Of a stretch of DNA of 64,000 nucleotides, positions 39,145 through 47,704 are shown one piece after another. The notes beneath the pieces are model-generated. The model had not been told where the DNA came from and did not search any database. It saw only the letters and a program-made list of their open reading frames with translations. The stretch covers positions 574,001 through 638,000 of the forward strand of contig NZ_QLMA01000005.1 of NCBI RefSeq assembly GCF_003259435.1. Direction: 5' to 3'. The stretch's first letter is position 1, and each line of letters begins with the position of its first letter. This DNA comes from Chitinophaga dinghuensis (lineage in GTDB: Bacteria > Bacteroidota > Bacteroidia > Chitinophagales > Chitinophagaceae). Position numbers and translations under genes: made by a program.

Positions 39145-40260
39145 ATGTTTAATAATACTGTCTTAGATGTATTTATCGGCCTCATTTTTATTTATCTGCT
39201 CTATAGTCTACTGGCCACTATTTTACAGGAAATGTTTTCCAGATGGCTGTCGTTAAGAACACATAACTTAACCTACGCCATTCGTGTAATGCTGGAAGAT
39301 CGTAAAGAACTTGTATTCAAAAATCCTGCCTTGGCGCCTATTGGAAGGTTTCTTAAAACACAGAAAGATACGATCACTCATTTTTTTGTACCCTTTCCCG
39401 ATAATACGCTAGCAAACGCTTTTTACAAACATCCCACCATCAAATACCTGGGAGAGAGCCAGTGGAAAAGAAAGCCCGCCTATATTCATCCAGAAACGTT
39501 TTCTCAAACACTGATACAAATCTTGAGAGGGGAAAGCTATGATGCTACAGAACCTCAAATCAATCGTATTGAAGATGTCCTGTTCCGCAAAAACGGCTTC
39601 GAGACTTACCAAAATGGTCGTTCCGTCATCATTCCGATCGACAGTGAGACATTAAGACATCTTCGCCATATTTTCCTGGATTCACAGCGGGATATTGAAC
39701 GGTTTAGAATATTACTGGAAAACTGGTTCAACGAGACAATGGATCGCGCAGCCGGATGGTACAAAAGATCGGTTCAACTCATGTTGCTCATCATCGGATT
39801 AGCTTTAGCAATATCTTTTAATATAGACACTATTGCTATCTATAAGCTCTTGTCTAGGGATAAAACTGTTCGGGAGCAAATGGTGCAACTAGCTATAGCT
39901 GATGCAGGAAAATATAAACAGATGGTAGAGAGTATGTCGCCGAAAGACAGTGCCAATGCCCGAAAATTGGCGGCCGACAGCGATTCCTTACGCAAGCAAA
40001 CATTGGATAGCCTGAAAACGGCCGCAGACAGAGCGCAAAACTTGTTTAGTGTAAGTGAAAAATATCAATCCAGTGATGTAAATAAATGGTTAGGTCGACT
40101 ACTAACTGCATTAGCGATTTCCCTAGGGGCACCTTTCTGGTTCGACTTACTAAACAAACTGATACAATTGCGCAGCACTGGTCCCAAACCAGCAACTGCA
40201 CCTACGCCCAATACGACAGAACCTCAAAAAGACATTAATTCGATAAAAAGAGTCGGTTAA
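39145..40260 (+). CDS. Membrane protein of unknown function (371 aa)
   Basis: An N-terminal helix at about 7-27 (FIGLIFIYLLYSLLATILQE) begins the protein. A soluble middle region follows, with further helices at about 208-226 and 316-334 (LLTALAISLGAPFWFDLL) and a basic, Pro/Thr-rich tail. The N-terminus looks like a conserved Bacteroidota family known only as hypothetical. The next gene starts 1 bp after its stop, so the two are translationally linked. Confidence 0.8.
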   Translation: MFNNTVLDVFIGLIFIYLLYSLLATILQEMFSRWLSLRTHNLTYAIRVMLEDRKELVFKNPALAPIGRFLKTQKDTITHFFVPFPDNTLANAFYKHPTIKYLGESQWKRKPAYIHPETFSQTLIQILRGESYDATEPQINRIEDVLFRKNGFETYQNGRSVIIPIDSETLRHLRHIFLDSQRDIERFRILLENWFNETMDRAAGWYKRSVQLMLLIIGLALAISFNIDTIAIYKLLSRDKTVREQMVQLAIADAGKYKQMVESMSPKDSANARKLAADSDSLRKQTLDSLKTAADRAQNLFSVSEKYQSSDVNKWLGRLLTALAISLGAPFWFDLLNKLIQLRSTGPKPATAPTPNTTEPQKDINSIKRVG

Positions 40261-40261
40261 C

Positions 40262-41332
40262 ATGTTACTTACTGTCAATAAATACCTCAATATACGCACT
40301 GGCCAACCCTCTGCCAGCGCTGCTAATCCCGGCTATCTTTCACCCGGAGATAACATTGATTTGGAAGCCGTAGTACTGGGAGAAACATTGGATGGCAATG
40401 CTATCTGGTATCGTAGTAAATCTGGTTATTACTATTGGAGCGGCGGCGTGACCGAACAGGAATTTGAAATTCCTGGTTTAACAGTCACAGACGCAATACT
40501 AAGAGCGGTGACAGAAGACATACTGCACAACTATAGCAGTTATTACAGAAATAAATTCGACGGCTACCTTGGATGCGGCATTGGAAAAAGCAAAAACGAT
40601 ACCATCCAATCACCCGTGATCGCCATTTTCATAGACCGGCCCCAGGCAGCTACCACTGTAACTCCAGACCATATCCTGCATAAAGGATTTTCGATTCCCA
40701 TAGAGATGATAACCAGTAATCCTCCTAAATTTCAGCAGGGACATTTCTTTCCAGGCAATAAAGTTGCAGGAGGAACTGCCTGTATAAAGGGATATTACAA
40801 AGGATCAGAATGCTTGCTCAGTTGCTATCATGTAATGGCCTCTTCGCTAATGTCTGCAAACCCTCCCACTATTACCCCAGAGAACCATCTTTCAGTAACC
40901 CTAAAAAATGGGCAGGAAACAGTGACGTTACCAGTTATTGGCGGAGAATTCAATGACACGATAGAATACGCAGTAGCAGAACTTCCCGGTAATATTTCAT
41001 TTGACAATAAGTTCAATGAAAAACCAATTATTGGCTACTGCTCTCCAGCAGAAATAGATGCACTCTGGACTGAAATGGTTTATGCTTGCGGCGCATATAC
41101 CCCGGATGGAAAAGCCATCATCAATTACACCATGCGCGATATTCAGATTGAAGGTCATAACTTCAAAAATGTCATCCATACAGATAAACTATCTATCAAT
41201 GGCGACTCCGGCGCTGTAGTGGTGACCAATAATAATAAACTGGTAGGCTTCGTATTCGCAGGTGACAATGTCAGTCATTCCTACATTATGCCTGCCTATA
41301 AATTTGTTCCAAAAATTTTCATCCCAATATAA
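40262..41332 (+). CDS. SH3-like domain plus trypsin-like serine peptidase (356 aa)
   Basis: Residues 1-65 form a bacterial SH3-like domain (YLNIRTGQPS, LGETLDGNAIWYRS). The peptidase region has His190 in SCYHVM, a possible Asp232 in NDTIEYAVAEL and Ser316 in NGDSGAVV, an order fitting the trypsin fold. No signal peptide is present, which is unusual for a trypsin-like enzyme of this organism type and suggests a cytoplasmic role. It lies between a membrane protein (1 bp gap) and an exported protein (8 bp gap). Cytoplasmic trypsin-like proteases are sometimes effectors in conflict systems; that is only a suggestion here. Confidence 0.8.
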   Translation: MLLTVNKYLNIRTGQPSASAANPGYLSPGDNIDLEAVVLGETLDGNAIWYRSKSGYYYWSGGVTEQEFEIPGLTVTDAILRAVTEDILHNYSSYYRNKFDGYLGCGIGKSKNDTIQSPVIAIFIDRPQAATTVTPDHILHKGFSIPIEMITSNPPKFQQGHFFPGNKVAGGTACIKGYYKGSECLLSCYHVMASSLMSANPPTITPENHLSVTLKNGQETVTLPVIGGEFNDTIEYAVAELPGNISFDNKFNEKPIIGYCSPAEIDALWTEMVYACGAYTPDGKAIINYTMRDIQIEGHNFKNVIHTDKLSINGDSGAVVVTNNNKLVGFVFAGDNVSHSYIMPAYKFVPKIFIPI

Positions 41333-41340
41333 TATCATTT

Positions 41341-43212
41341 ATGAAATCGCTTTTTATTTTCTGTCTACTGTTCGCATGTCCGTGGATAATGCTGTATGCA
41401 CAGGAGGATCGTGTGAAATACGACACACTCATTAATGTAAATAACAAAACTATTAATAGCACTTATTTTAAGATCGAAAATATTCCTCCGGATGCATATG
41501 ACGGTCTGATAGAAAAATCCACCCTTGCCTCCCAGGGGAAAACGGCCATCCCCCTTGATTCTTATCTGAATAAGCTCGGATCTGAGGTAAAAAAACAATT
41601 TAAAGATAATCACATAGTTACCGTTAATTGGAATACTGTTAAAGATTCCATGAAATTGCTTCCTCCTCTAACCCTGTCTTTCTATTATGCGCCGCAAAAC
41701 AAAAATATAGTAGTGACACTGGATTCTCTTAAAAATCCAGAAGGTGCTAAGCCTCCACAAGAAACTGGTACCCACACACCTTCCTCCACTGATCCGCAAA
41801 TATCCAAACTACCTAACCGGGAAGATGTGCTGGAAGAATTGGAGAAATTGAATGTAGGCGATACTACTGTCAGGTATAAATTCATAGACCAAAATATGTT
41901 TACTACCGCCACCAGTTGGGGTTTCTCAGCACAGCAACAATGCGTCTCCAAAAGAGACCACAAACTGCCGGGGGAATACATGATTCTATACGACATGAGC
42001 GATAATGGCGGCGATTACTACATGCTAAAAAAAGTACGCAGGAAAAAGAAAGCCAGCGATAATTGTCCTTCAAACACCAGTTACGTTGAATACTACAAAC
42101 AGCGTAAGTCTATATTCTTCTCCCCACCAGTGGGTAGCCAGTTTAAGGTTCAATTAATGAACCTTAATGCACAGGACAATTGGAACATGACCGCGAGTTA
42201 CAGGGATAACTTCCTGGAAGAGGAGGCTACATTCAAATCAACATTCCTGGCATTTAGCAATAAAACCAATACGCCAGTCGCCGATACGAGCAAGTCCGCT
42301 ACCGCCGAGCCTCAGAAAGAACTACAATCAAATAAGGCAGTCGAAACTGCAGCAAATATCCTTGCGCTCCGCAATGATCTCCTGTACTACGCCGAAAAAT
42401 TCTATGTTAATAGCGCTACTTCCGATTTGCATAGACGCAATATCCTCGAGATAAATGATCGCATTCAAAGAACATTCAACACCAATATAAACGGCTTACT
42501 GACCCAATACCTGACAAATATGGACAAGGATGATGACCTCAACCTTGCGATGAAAAGCATACGTGACAATTATAATAAAATCATCTCTCTACGCATACAG
42601 AGTTTCCGCGCCTTTAGGCTTAAAAACAGAGATTACCTGGATCTGCAATTCAAGGACAAGGCAGGGAATATAGTGAAGGACGAAGAAATTCGGTTATCCG
42701 GAGGTATGAAAATTGATTTTAGTACCGGTATCTCTATAAATGGTCTGAAAGATTTTACATATATACTGAAAGACACGACCGTTTCATATAAAACAGATAC
42801 CGCCAGTACTACGCTCCCCAGAGATACTACGGGAAAGATCGTGCGCAGAGAAAATGATGGCAACACGAATGTTAATTTCGGTATCTACATGCATGTATAT
42901 CCCAGATTAAGTTCCAATTATAATATAGGCATCACCGTTGGTATCAGTACCAACACCAATCTGGACATAAACTTTGCCACAGGAGGAAGCCTGTTGCTTG
43001 GTTCCAGAAGAAGACTAGTATTGAGCGGCGGATGTATCTGGGGTAAGGTAAACCGACTCAGTAACTCGGTACAGGAGGGCTACCACGAAACCCCTGCTGC
43101 CAGCGGGACAATGAGACCTTCCTTCATTCCTGTAGGCGTAAGTGTAGTACCAGTCGTAAAAAGCTGGGTACGCTCCTGGTTCCTGGGTGTCAGTTGGAAC
43201 TTCACGAATTAA
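41341..43212 (+). CDS. Exported protein of unknown function, beta-rich C-terminus (623 aa)
   Basis: The signal peptide ends MLYAQ at residue 20. The middle contains charged and helical stretches at about 330-420. The last 110 residues contain strands with Gly turns (NIGITVGISTNTNLD, GGSLLLGSRRR, SWFLGVSWNF), suggesting a small barrel or beta-sandwich. The final residues are hydrophobic and aromatic (GVSWNFTN). It closes the three-gene operon. No catalytic motif was found. It may be the envelope partner of the preceding membrane protein and protease. Confidence 0.78.
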   Translation: MKSLFIFCLLFACPWIMLYAQEDRVKYDTLINVNNKTINSTYFKIENIPPDAYDGLIEKSTLASQGKTAIPLDSYLNKLGSEVKKQFKDNHIVTVNWNTVKDSMKLLPPLTLSFYYAPQNKNIVVTLDSLKNPEGAKPPQETGTHTPSSTDPQISKLPNREDVLEELEKLNVGDTTVRYKFIDQNMFTTATSWGFSAQQQCVSKRDHKLPGEYMILYDMSDNGGDYYMLKKVRRKKKASDNCPSNTSYVEYYKQRKSIFFSPPVGSQFKVQLMNLNAQDNWNMTASYRDNFLEEEATFKSTFLAFSNKTNTPVADTSKSATAEPQKELQSNKAVETAANILALRNDLLYYAEKFYVNSATSDLHRRNILEINDRIQRTFNTNINGLLTQYLTNMDKDDDLNLAMKSIRDNYNKIISLRIQSFRAFRLKNRDYLDLQFKDKAGNIVKDEEIRLSGGMKIDFSTGISINGLKDFTYILKDTTVSYKTDTASTTLPRDTTGKIVRRENDGNTNVNFGIYMHVYPRLSSNYNIGITVGISTNTNLDINFATGGSLLLGSRRRLVLSGGCIWGKVNRLSNSVQEGYHETPAASGTMRPSFIPVGVSVVPVVKSWVRSWFLGVSWNFTN

Positions 43213-43236
43213 ATGCTTTAGTTTAATCCCAACAGT

Positions 43237-43269
43237 AAGGGCTTGAAAGTGTAATACTTTCAAGCCCTT
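43237..43269. terminator. Terminator closing the 39145-43212 operon
   Basis: AAGGGCTTGAAAGT (43237-43250) pairs perfectly with ACTTTCAAGCCCTT (43256-43269) around a five-base loop. It also faces the end of the TIR/SLOG operon arriving from the right. Confidence 0.85.
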
Positions 43270-43398
43270 GTTATATCTAAAACCTGCAATAAACCAGGTC
43301 ACTTTATCAAATCGAATATTTAGTTAGATGAGGCAGGCATGATTATAACGTGTCTGACACAATATAATATCTAATTACTAAAGGGATTCCTCCTGGCA

Positions 43399-44196
43399 TC
43401 ATGAATGTAACGTGGTTTTTCCCTTCGGAGGATATAAATCGTAGAGCGCATCCAATGCATTCCCAGAATAACCACCCCTCTCATACTTAGACCTCCAATC
43501 ATTTAATCTATCCAAATTTATAGTCGTCAAATGCGATAAATCCAGATTATGGAGTATGCTCTCATTCAAATCCTCTGTGCCAGAAAAATTTCTATCTTTT
43601 ATCCTACGATGCCAATTCTTGGATTTTTTCTCAATGAGCTGCGTCATTCCAATTTCCATATAAATCCATGGCGATGAAGTCATTTCTAAATTATCAAACG
43701 AGCTAACAGCCTCAGGTGTATTCAGAAAGAATATACACTCTGTCTTATGCATCATCATTCCCAATGCAGAGGATAGCATCATGTGAACATGGCTTGTTGA
43801 AGCATTACGTTTTTTATAATCATATTTGTTGCCATGATCATTCCTACATTGCTCATTATCAATTATTTTGAGTAGATTATCTGCATATTGCCATATACAA
43901 GAGTCTATAAATGATTTTAGTTTAAATACTTTATGAAGCCACCCAGCTAGTACTATGGCCATTTTCAGATTCTTATGTGAGTGAGAAATAAAAACATCAG
44001 CATCCACCTGCGGAAACCAATGATCCTGCATTTTCGATCCATCTAAAAACCCTTCCTTTGAAACGAATGATTTGAGTGTTTTCTCAATTTGTTTTTTTTG
44101 CCCATCATACTGTTGAATACCTATCTTATGATAATAATCAACGTGATTCACTTTAATGCCCTCATGCAACCCTTTAATATTAAATCCTCTATACAT
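43399..44196 (-). CDS. TIR-domain protein, last gene of the TIR/SLOG operon (265 aa)
   Basis: A TIR-like domain covers about 66-195. It starts with DVFISHSHKN, the usual first strand and loop. Its second half has CIFFLNTPEA and then SPWIYMEIG, where Glu181 stands where NAD-cleaving TIRs keep the catalytic Glu (W-x3-E). The N-terminal 60 residues are a helical extension and the C-terminal 60 are charged. It starts 22 bp after the small membrane-protein gene. I infer an NADase or nucleotide-signal-producing effector of an anti-phage system. Confidence 0.75.
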   Translation of the reverse strand: MYRGFNIKGLHEGIKVNHVDYYHKIGIQQYDGQKKQIEKTLKSFVSKEGFLDGSKMQDHWFPQVDADVFISHSHKNLKMAIVLAGWLHKVFKLKSFIDSCIWQYADNLLKIIDNEQCRNDHGNKYDYKKRNASTSHVHMMLSSALGMMMHKTECIFFLNTPEAVSSFDNLEMTSSPWIYMEIGMTQLIEKKSKNWHRRIKDRNFSGTEDLNESILHNLDLSHLTTINLDRLNDWRSKYERGGYSGNALDALYDLYPPKGKTTLHS

Positions 44197-44218
44197 TACA
44201 AGTAAATTAATCAGTGAA

Positions 44219-44638
44219 TTAACAATGTCTTCCCGGCTGAATTAGAAACATCACCAAAAGAGTAACAACTACAAGAGCTCCATAAAAAAACAGTAAGGAT
44301 TTTGAGCTAATACATGTATTCCAGGTATTCTCCTTTTCGTTATCAGTACTCACATCCAAATCAAATTTTATCTTCTCTTCCTGAAGATCTTTTACGGTAT
44401 TATATAGCGCTCTAAACTTTCTCTCCTGTGATAAATAATACCCATCAAGAATCCAAAATATCAAAATTGGTATATAGGTAACAATTACATATTTACCATT
44501 TGTATCTTTAGCTGCTAGTGCAAATAAAGCAGATACCAATGTTACCGCCCAACCTTTCAACAGAAAGGAATTGGTATTCATTCTGGTAATAATCGCCTGT
44601 ATAAATTCAAGATGTTTCAATTTTGCTTCTAATCCCAT
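44219..44638 (-). CDS. Small membrane protein, candidate effector of the TIR/SLOG operon (139 aa)
   Basis: Helices lie at about 27-43, 50-67 and 113-133, with a cytoplasmic coiled-coil-like loop at 68-110. The N-terminal half looks like a known conserved membrane family, with an amphipathic start (EFIQAIITRMNTNSF), a GW at the helix start and DGYYLSQER after the second helix. It recalls the SLATT (SLOG-associated TM) effectors described in nucleotide-centred conflict systems; I could not confirm membership. The gene is 72 bp from SLOG and 22 bp from the second TIR, so it is co-transcribed. Membrane disruption on signal binding is the likely role. Confidence 0.75.
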   Translation of the reverse strand: MGLEAKLKHLEFIQAIITRMNTNSFLLKGWAVTLVSALFALAAKDTNGKYVIVTYIPILIFWILDGYYLSQERKFRALYNTVKDLQEEKIKFDLDVSTDNEKENTWNTCISSKSLLFFYGALVVVTLLVMFLIQPGRHC

Positions 44639-44710
44639 TTACTTTATTGATTAAGTGATTGAATCCCCCTACAAGGATAAGAGGAGTGTTAAATTGTTTT
44701 TCTACTAATT

Positions 44711-45484
44711 TTAGAAAGGTCGATCGATCAATTCAGAAACAATCCAATTAGCAATGTAACCATACGGATATGCTAAATGCTCAAACGGAGAATCCTCCAA
44801 TCCCAATGCTCGTTTCATCTCCAAATCGTCCACCTCCATAATTTTAAAATTAGGACCTTTCGGAAGATCCCTTCTGGTCTCCCAATCCAATTTTCGCTTT
44901 CTCAAAATATCAGTGGCCCCTCCCGTCTGAGGTAAAAGATAAACCGGGTGATTAGGGAACCTTTCCTGGAATAAGTCCACCTCCTCTTCTACTCCTTCCA
45001 TCCCCCCAATACAGATTTGTGCATGGATAGGATTGCTCTTATGAATCATCTTATCCCGCAAGCTTCTCAAACTTTTTCCGCATTGCGGTAGCCCTGGTAT
45101 ATTTACCTCGAACGATTCTCCCGCTATAGCCTGCGTCCAAATGACCTCAACAATATCCAACTTCAATAAACTCATCGTGTCTGTTGGCAAGACAGCCCTA
45201 AATGCCTCCGACTGGTATATACGCACTAGCGGATACAAATTTTCCAATTGCTCTGCACCACGACTCTTCTCAAACTCAGTGGCAACCATCGCTACAAGGG
45301 GCGTTATGGATGGATGGCCCCCAAAAATAAGCTGACCATTATTGGAAAAAACCGCACGCGCTATACTGATCACGGCTTCTTCAATATTAATCTGAGCATC
45401 TTTAATACGAGCATATTTCTCAGCTCTTTCAACAGTTGGTACACTTGCTGAAAGTAATACAGTAAATTCCGGATGTCCCATCAT
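44711..45484 (-). CDS. SLOG-domain protein, probable nucleotide sensor (257 aa)
   Basis: The core is a Rossmann-like fold with LLSASVPTVERAEKY near residues 10-24, LIFGGHPSITPLV near 52-64 as the nucleotide-binding loop, and a later VYLLPQTGGATDI. This pattern is typical of the SLOG family, whose members bind NAD-derived or cyclic nucleotides, as in ThsA of Thoeris. The start follows the TIR gene stop by only 3 bp. I infer that it senses a product of the two TIR proteins and passes it on to the small membrane protein. Confidence 0.82.
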   Translation of the reverse strand: MMGHPEFTVLLSASVPTVERAEKYARIKDAQINIEEAVISIARAVFSNNGQLIFGGHPSITPLVAMVATEFEKSRGAEQLENLYPLVRIYQSEAFRAVLPTDTMSLLKLDIVEVIWTQAIAGESFEVNIPGLPQCGKSLRSLRDKMIHKSNPIHAQICIGGMEGVEEEVDLFQERFPNHPVYLLPQTGGATDILRKRKLDWETRRDLPKGPNFKIMEVDDLEMKRALGLEDSPFEHLAYPYGYIANWIVSELIDRPF

Positions 45485-45487
45485 ACA

Positions 45488-46729
45488 TTATGGTTTACTT
45501 TTATGAATATATTCCACCATCTTAATCATCTCCGCTTCTCTAAAATATTGAATCGCCGTTTTAACCGCCATCCAATCATTCAGCATTCCCCGACGTTCTT
45601 CAATAAACTTAGGGCCAACAATCATTTTAACTGCGCCCCTTGCATTATTACTATCCGTATAATGGAAATCATCCGCTTCCGGCGGCCTCGGTACCGCCCA
45701 GATCTTATAAACCTTCTGATTCTTCGAATCACTCGTCTCTATAAATCCATTTGCATCCAGTTTGAATGGCAGTTTCTTTCGTTTGAGACAAGAATAAATA
45801 CTCGACTGAAGTACATTCCTTTTACGGAAAATTGCCTTCTCATGTTCCTGTTTAATTCTTGCAATCATCCTTTTCATTACAGTTGTCCGCAATCTGCCAC
45901 CAGCGTCCATATCAGTGGAAGTATCCAATCGCTCTCGGTATTCATCATCTATTGAAAATACTATAGGAGCATTGTCAATATTCAGCGCCATAATTCCTAA
46001 CCTGTACTTCTTGGCAAAGGCTATTTCTTGTCTCACCCAATCTGAATCCAGGTAATGCTTCGATTCTAACATTATTACCATCGCCTTATCTGACAGTTCC
46101 TGAAATAGACGATTCTGAAACTCCACTCCCGGATCAATGGAATACCTGTCTAAAAAAACATCAAAACGCTCTTTTGTTAACTCTTCAAATAGTTGGTCAG
46201 CCAATTCCTGTGAATCTGTCTTCTTATAACTAATAAAAATCCGAGAGCGGCGATGGGTCATGTTTATCCGCTGCCATAAAACTGGCAGTACTTCGTTTAT
46301 ACTCACCTTCCAGAAAGCAACCTGGGGGCCTGAAAATGGCTTCGACAGTGAAATAAAATGATTATCTTTCATTACAGGGATAACAGTATAATTCCATCCA
46401 TACAACCCAGGGACATTAAATACATTGGAGGCGCCATCCGTAACAACAAACAAGATTTTCTGAGTGTTCTGCTGGCGCAAAGCAGCACATTGATTAAATG
46501 GTTCACAACTACGATTACATGGCGGCAACGATTGCTGGATATGCGCATCGAACTGAAATAATGCTCCAATCAGCGCCTTCTTTAAATCATTTGCCATATT
46601 CGCCGAGCCCGGGGAATCCGCGTATGCAATAGCAATATAAGTAGCCTGGGGACTGGGGACTCCTGAAAACTGCTCACAAGAAAAATCACCAGATGCTTGC
46701 TGCATCTGCAGAATAAGGTCTGAAGGCAT
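45488..46729 (-). CDS. TIR-domain protein with novel N- and C-terminal regions (413 aa)
   Basis: Residues about 163-290 are a TIR domain: RIFISYKKTDSQE, then VFLDRYSIDPG, then MLESKHYLDSDWVRQEI. Glu235 occupies the catalytic position, with a WVRQE motif close to the WVHKE of SARM1. The N-terminal 160 residues are unfamiliar; they contain a cluster of three cysteines near residues 71-81 and a VVTDGASNV strand. The C-terminal 110 residues are also unassigned. It is the first gene of the operon, 180 bp from the divergent TIR-pYEATS gene. It is probably an NAD-consuming signal generator with an upstream sensor module. Confidence 0.85.
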   Translation of the reverse strand: MPSDLILQMQQASGDFSCEQFSGVPSPQATYIAIAYADSPGSANMANDLKKALIGALFQFDAHIQQSLPPCNRSCEPFNQCAALRQQNTQKILFVVTDGASNVFNVPGLYGWNYTVIPVMKDNHFISLSKPFSGPQVAFWKVSINEVLPVLWQRINMTHRRSRIFISYKKTDSQELADQLFEELTKERFDVFLDRYSIDPGVEFQNRLFQELSDKAMVIMLESKHYLDSDWVRQEIAFAKKYRLGIMALNIDNAPIVFSIDDEYRERLDTSTDMDAGGRLRTTVMKRMIARIKQEHEKAIFRKRNVLQSSIYSCLKRKKLPFKLDANGFIETSDSKNQKVYKIWAVPRPPEADDFHYTDSNNARGAVKMIVGPKFIEERRGMLNDWMAVKTAIQYFREAEMIKMVEYIHKSKP

Positions 46730-46909
46730 GGGGATAATTATTGGTTAACATAAATATACATCGAATTATTATATGATATATCTTTAAATCTTCCCCCTAG
46801 GCACGAAGAACATCCACATGATAAGTTTTATATTCACGAAGAGTTATAGTATTCATCCTATTCCACACCAATAATTACCACTAACCTCAAATAATACAAT
46901 AATTATTTT
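46730..46909. promoter_or_regulatory. Divergent control region of the TIR locus
   Basis: The region of 180 bp between the two divergent starts is AT-rich and holds no ORF. A minus-strand TATATTTA (46751-46758) resembles a -7 box of the TIR operon, but the -33 element is poor. Shared control of both TIR transcripts is likely from the layout. Confidence 0.4.
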
Positions 46910-47596
46910 ATGAAAAAAAAGAGCCTTTTTATCTCCTACGCAGTAAACGATAAGGATACCGTTGCAAAAATTGTCGAAGATTTACAGCAATGGAATTATG
47001 ATATCTGGATATATCCTAAGTCAATTCTACCAGGCGATTTCATAGTAGAAAGCGAAGAAAAAGGGATGTCAGACTGTGACCATGTTTTACTAATGCTTTC
47101 TGAGTCCTCCAATCACTCCCCCGCAGTAGACAGAGAAAAAGCATTAGCCAAATCGCTTGCAGGGGAAAAGAAATTAATCTATTGCAGAATCGATGATAAA
47201 GCACCATTATGGAGCGCAGAAGGAGTACAAATATGCGATCTGTATCATTCCTCCAATTATACTACTGAGCTACTCCGACTGATCAAATCCATTGACAATA
47301 CCTCCAGGTTTAAGATACGCTCTAGCGTATCCAAAGATGAATTCATAGCCGAGCAACAATGGTATAAAGTCAATATCTGGCTGGATGGTACTGGATTAGA
47401 AGAGATTATCGATGTAACTTATTATATACACCCAGATATTGTCATGGATGAAAATACCGACTGGGAGTTGGCAAACGATTACAACCACAAATTCAAATTA
47501 ACATTCTATACGCCTGATCCTGAAATCATATATTGTAATATTACTTTGGCCGATAATAGCGAGGAAGAGATACGCTACTTTCTGAAATTAAAATAG
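46910..47596 (+). CDS. TIR-pYEATS fusion protein (228 aa)
   Basis: The N-terminal 130 residues are a TIR domain (SLFISYAVNDKD, then WNYDIWIYPKSILPGD). Glu76 in PAVDREKAL is the probable catalytic Glu, although the usual Trp is Val here. Residues about 146-228 look like the prokaryotic YEATS domain: WYKVNIWLDG, IDVTYYIHPDIV, then a charged strand-rich end. The pYEATS fold occurs in conflict proteins as a proposed ligand-binding or protein-docking module. The gene is divergent from the TIR/SLOG operon. Confidence 0.8.
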   Translation: MKKKSLFISYAVNDKDTVAKIVEDLQQWNYDIWIYPKSILPGDFIVESEEKGMSDCDHVLLMLSESSNHSPAVDREKALAKSLAGEKKLIYCRIDDKAPLWSAEGVQICDLYHSSNYTTELLRLIKSIDNTSRFKIRSSVSKDEFIAEQQWYKVNIWLDGTGLEEIIDVTYYIHPDIVMDENTDWELANDYNHKFKLTFYTPDPEIIYCNITLADNSEEEIRYFLKLK

Positions 47597-47671
47597 GTAA
47601 AGTCGCCTGTCATCAAATTCCCTAACGCAGATGACTATATGCATCATTCTCCCAAATGATTAAAAATATAA

Positions 47672-47679
47672 TATCTTAG
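47672..47679 (+). promoter_or_regulatory. Candidate -7 box before the 750-aa gene
   Basis: TATCTTAG matches 7 of 8 positions of TAnnTTTG, 25 bp before the start. No good -33 element. Confidence 0.3.
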
Positions 47680-47704
47680 GTGCAAAATCCCACTCCTCAA
47701 AGCA

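Noticed and set aside
43399..46729. Naming the TIR locus as Thoeris or CBASS
   Set aside because: There is no SIR2-SLOG fusion as in Thoeris and no CD-NTase cyclase as in CBASS, so neither name is supported.
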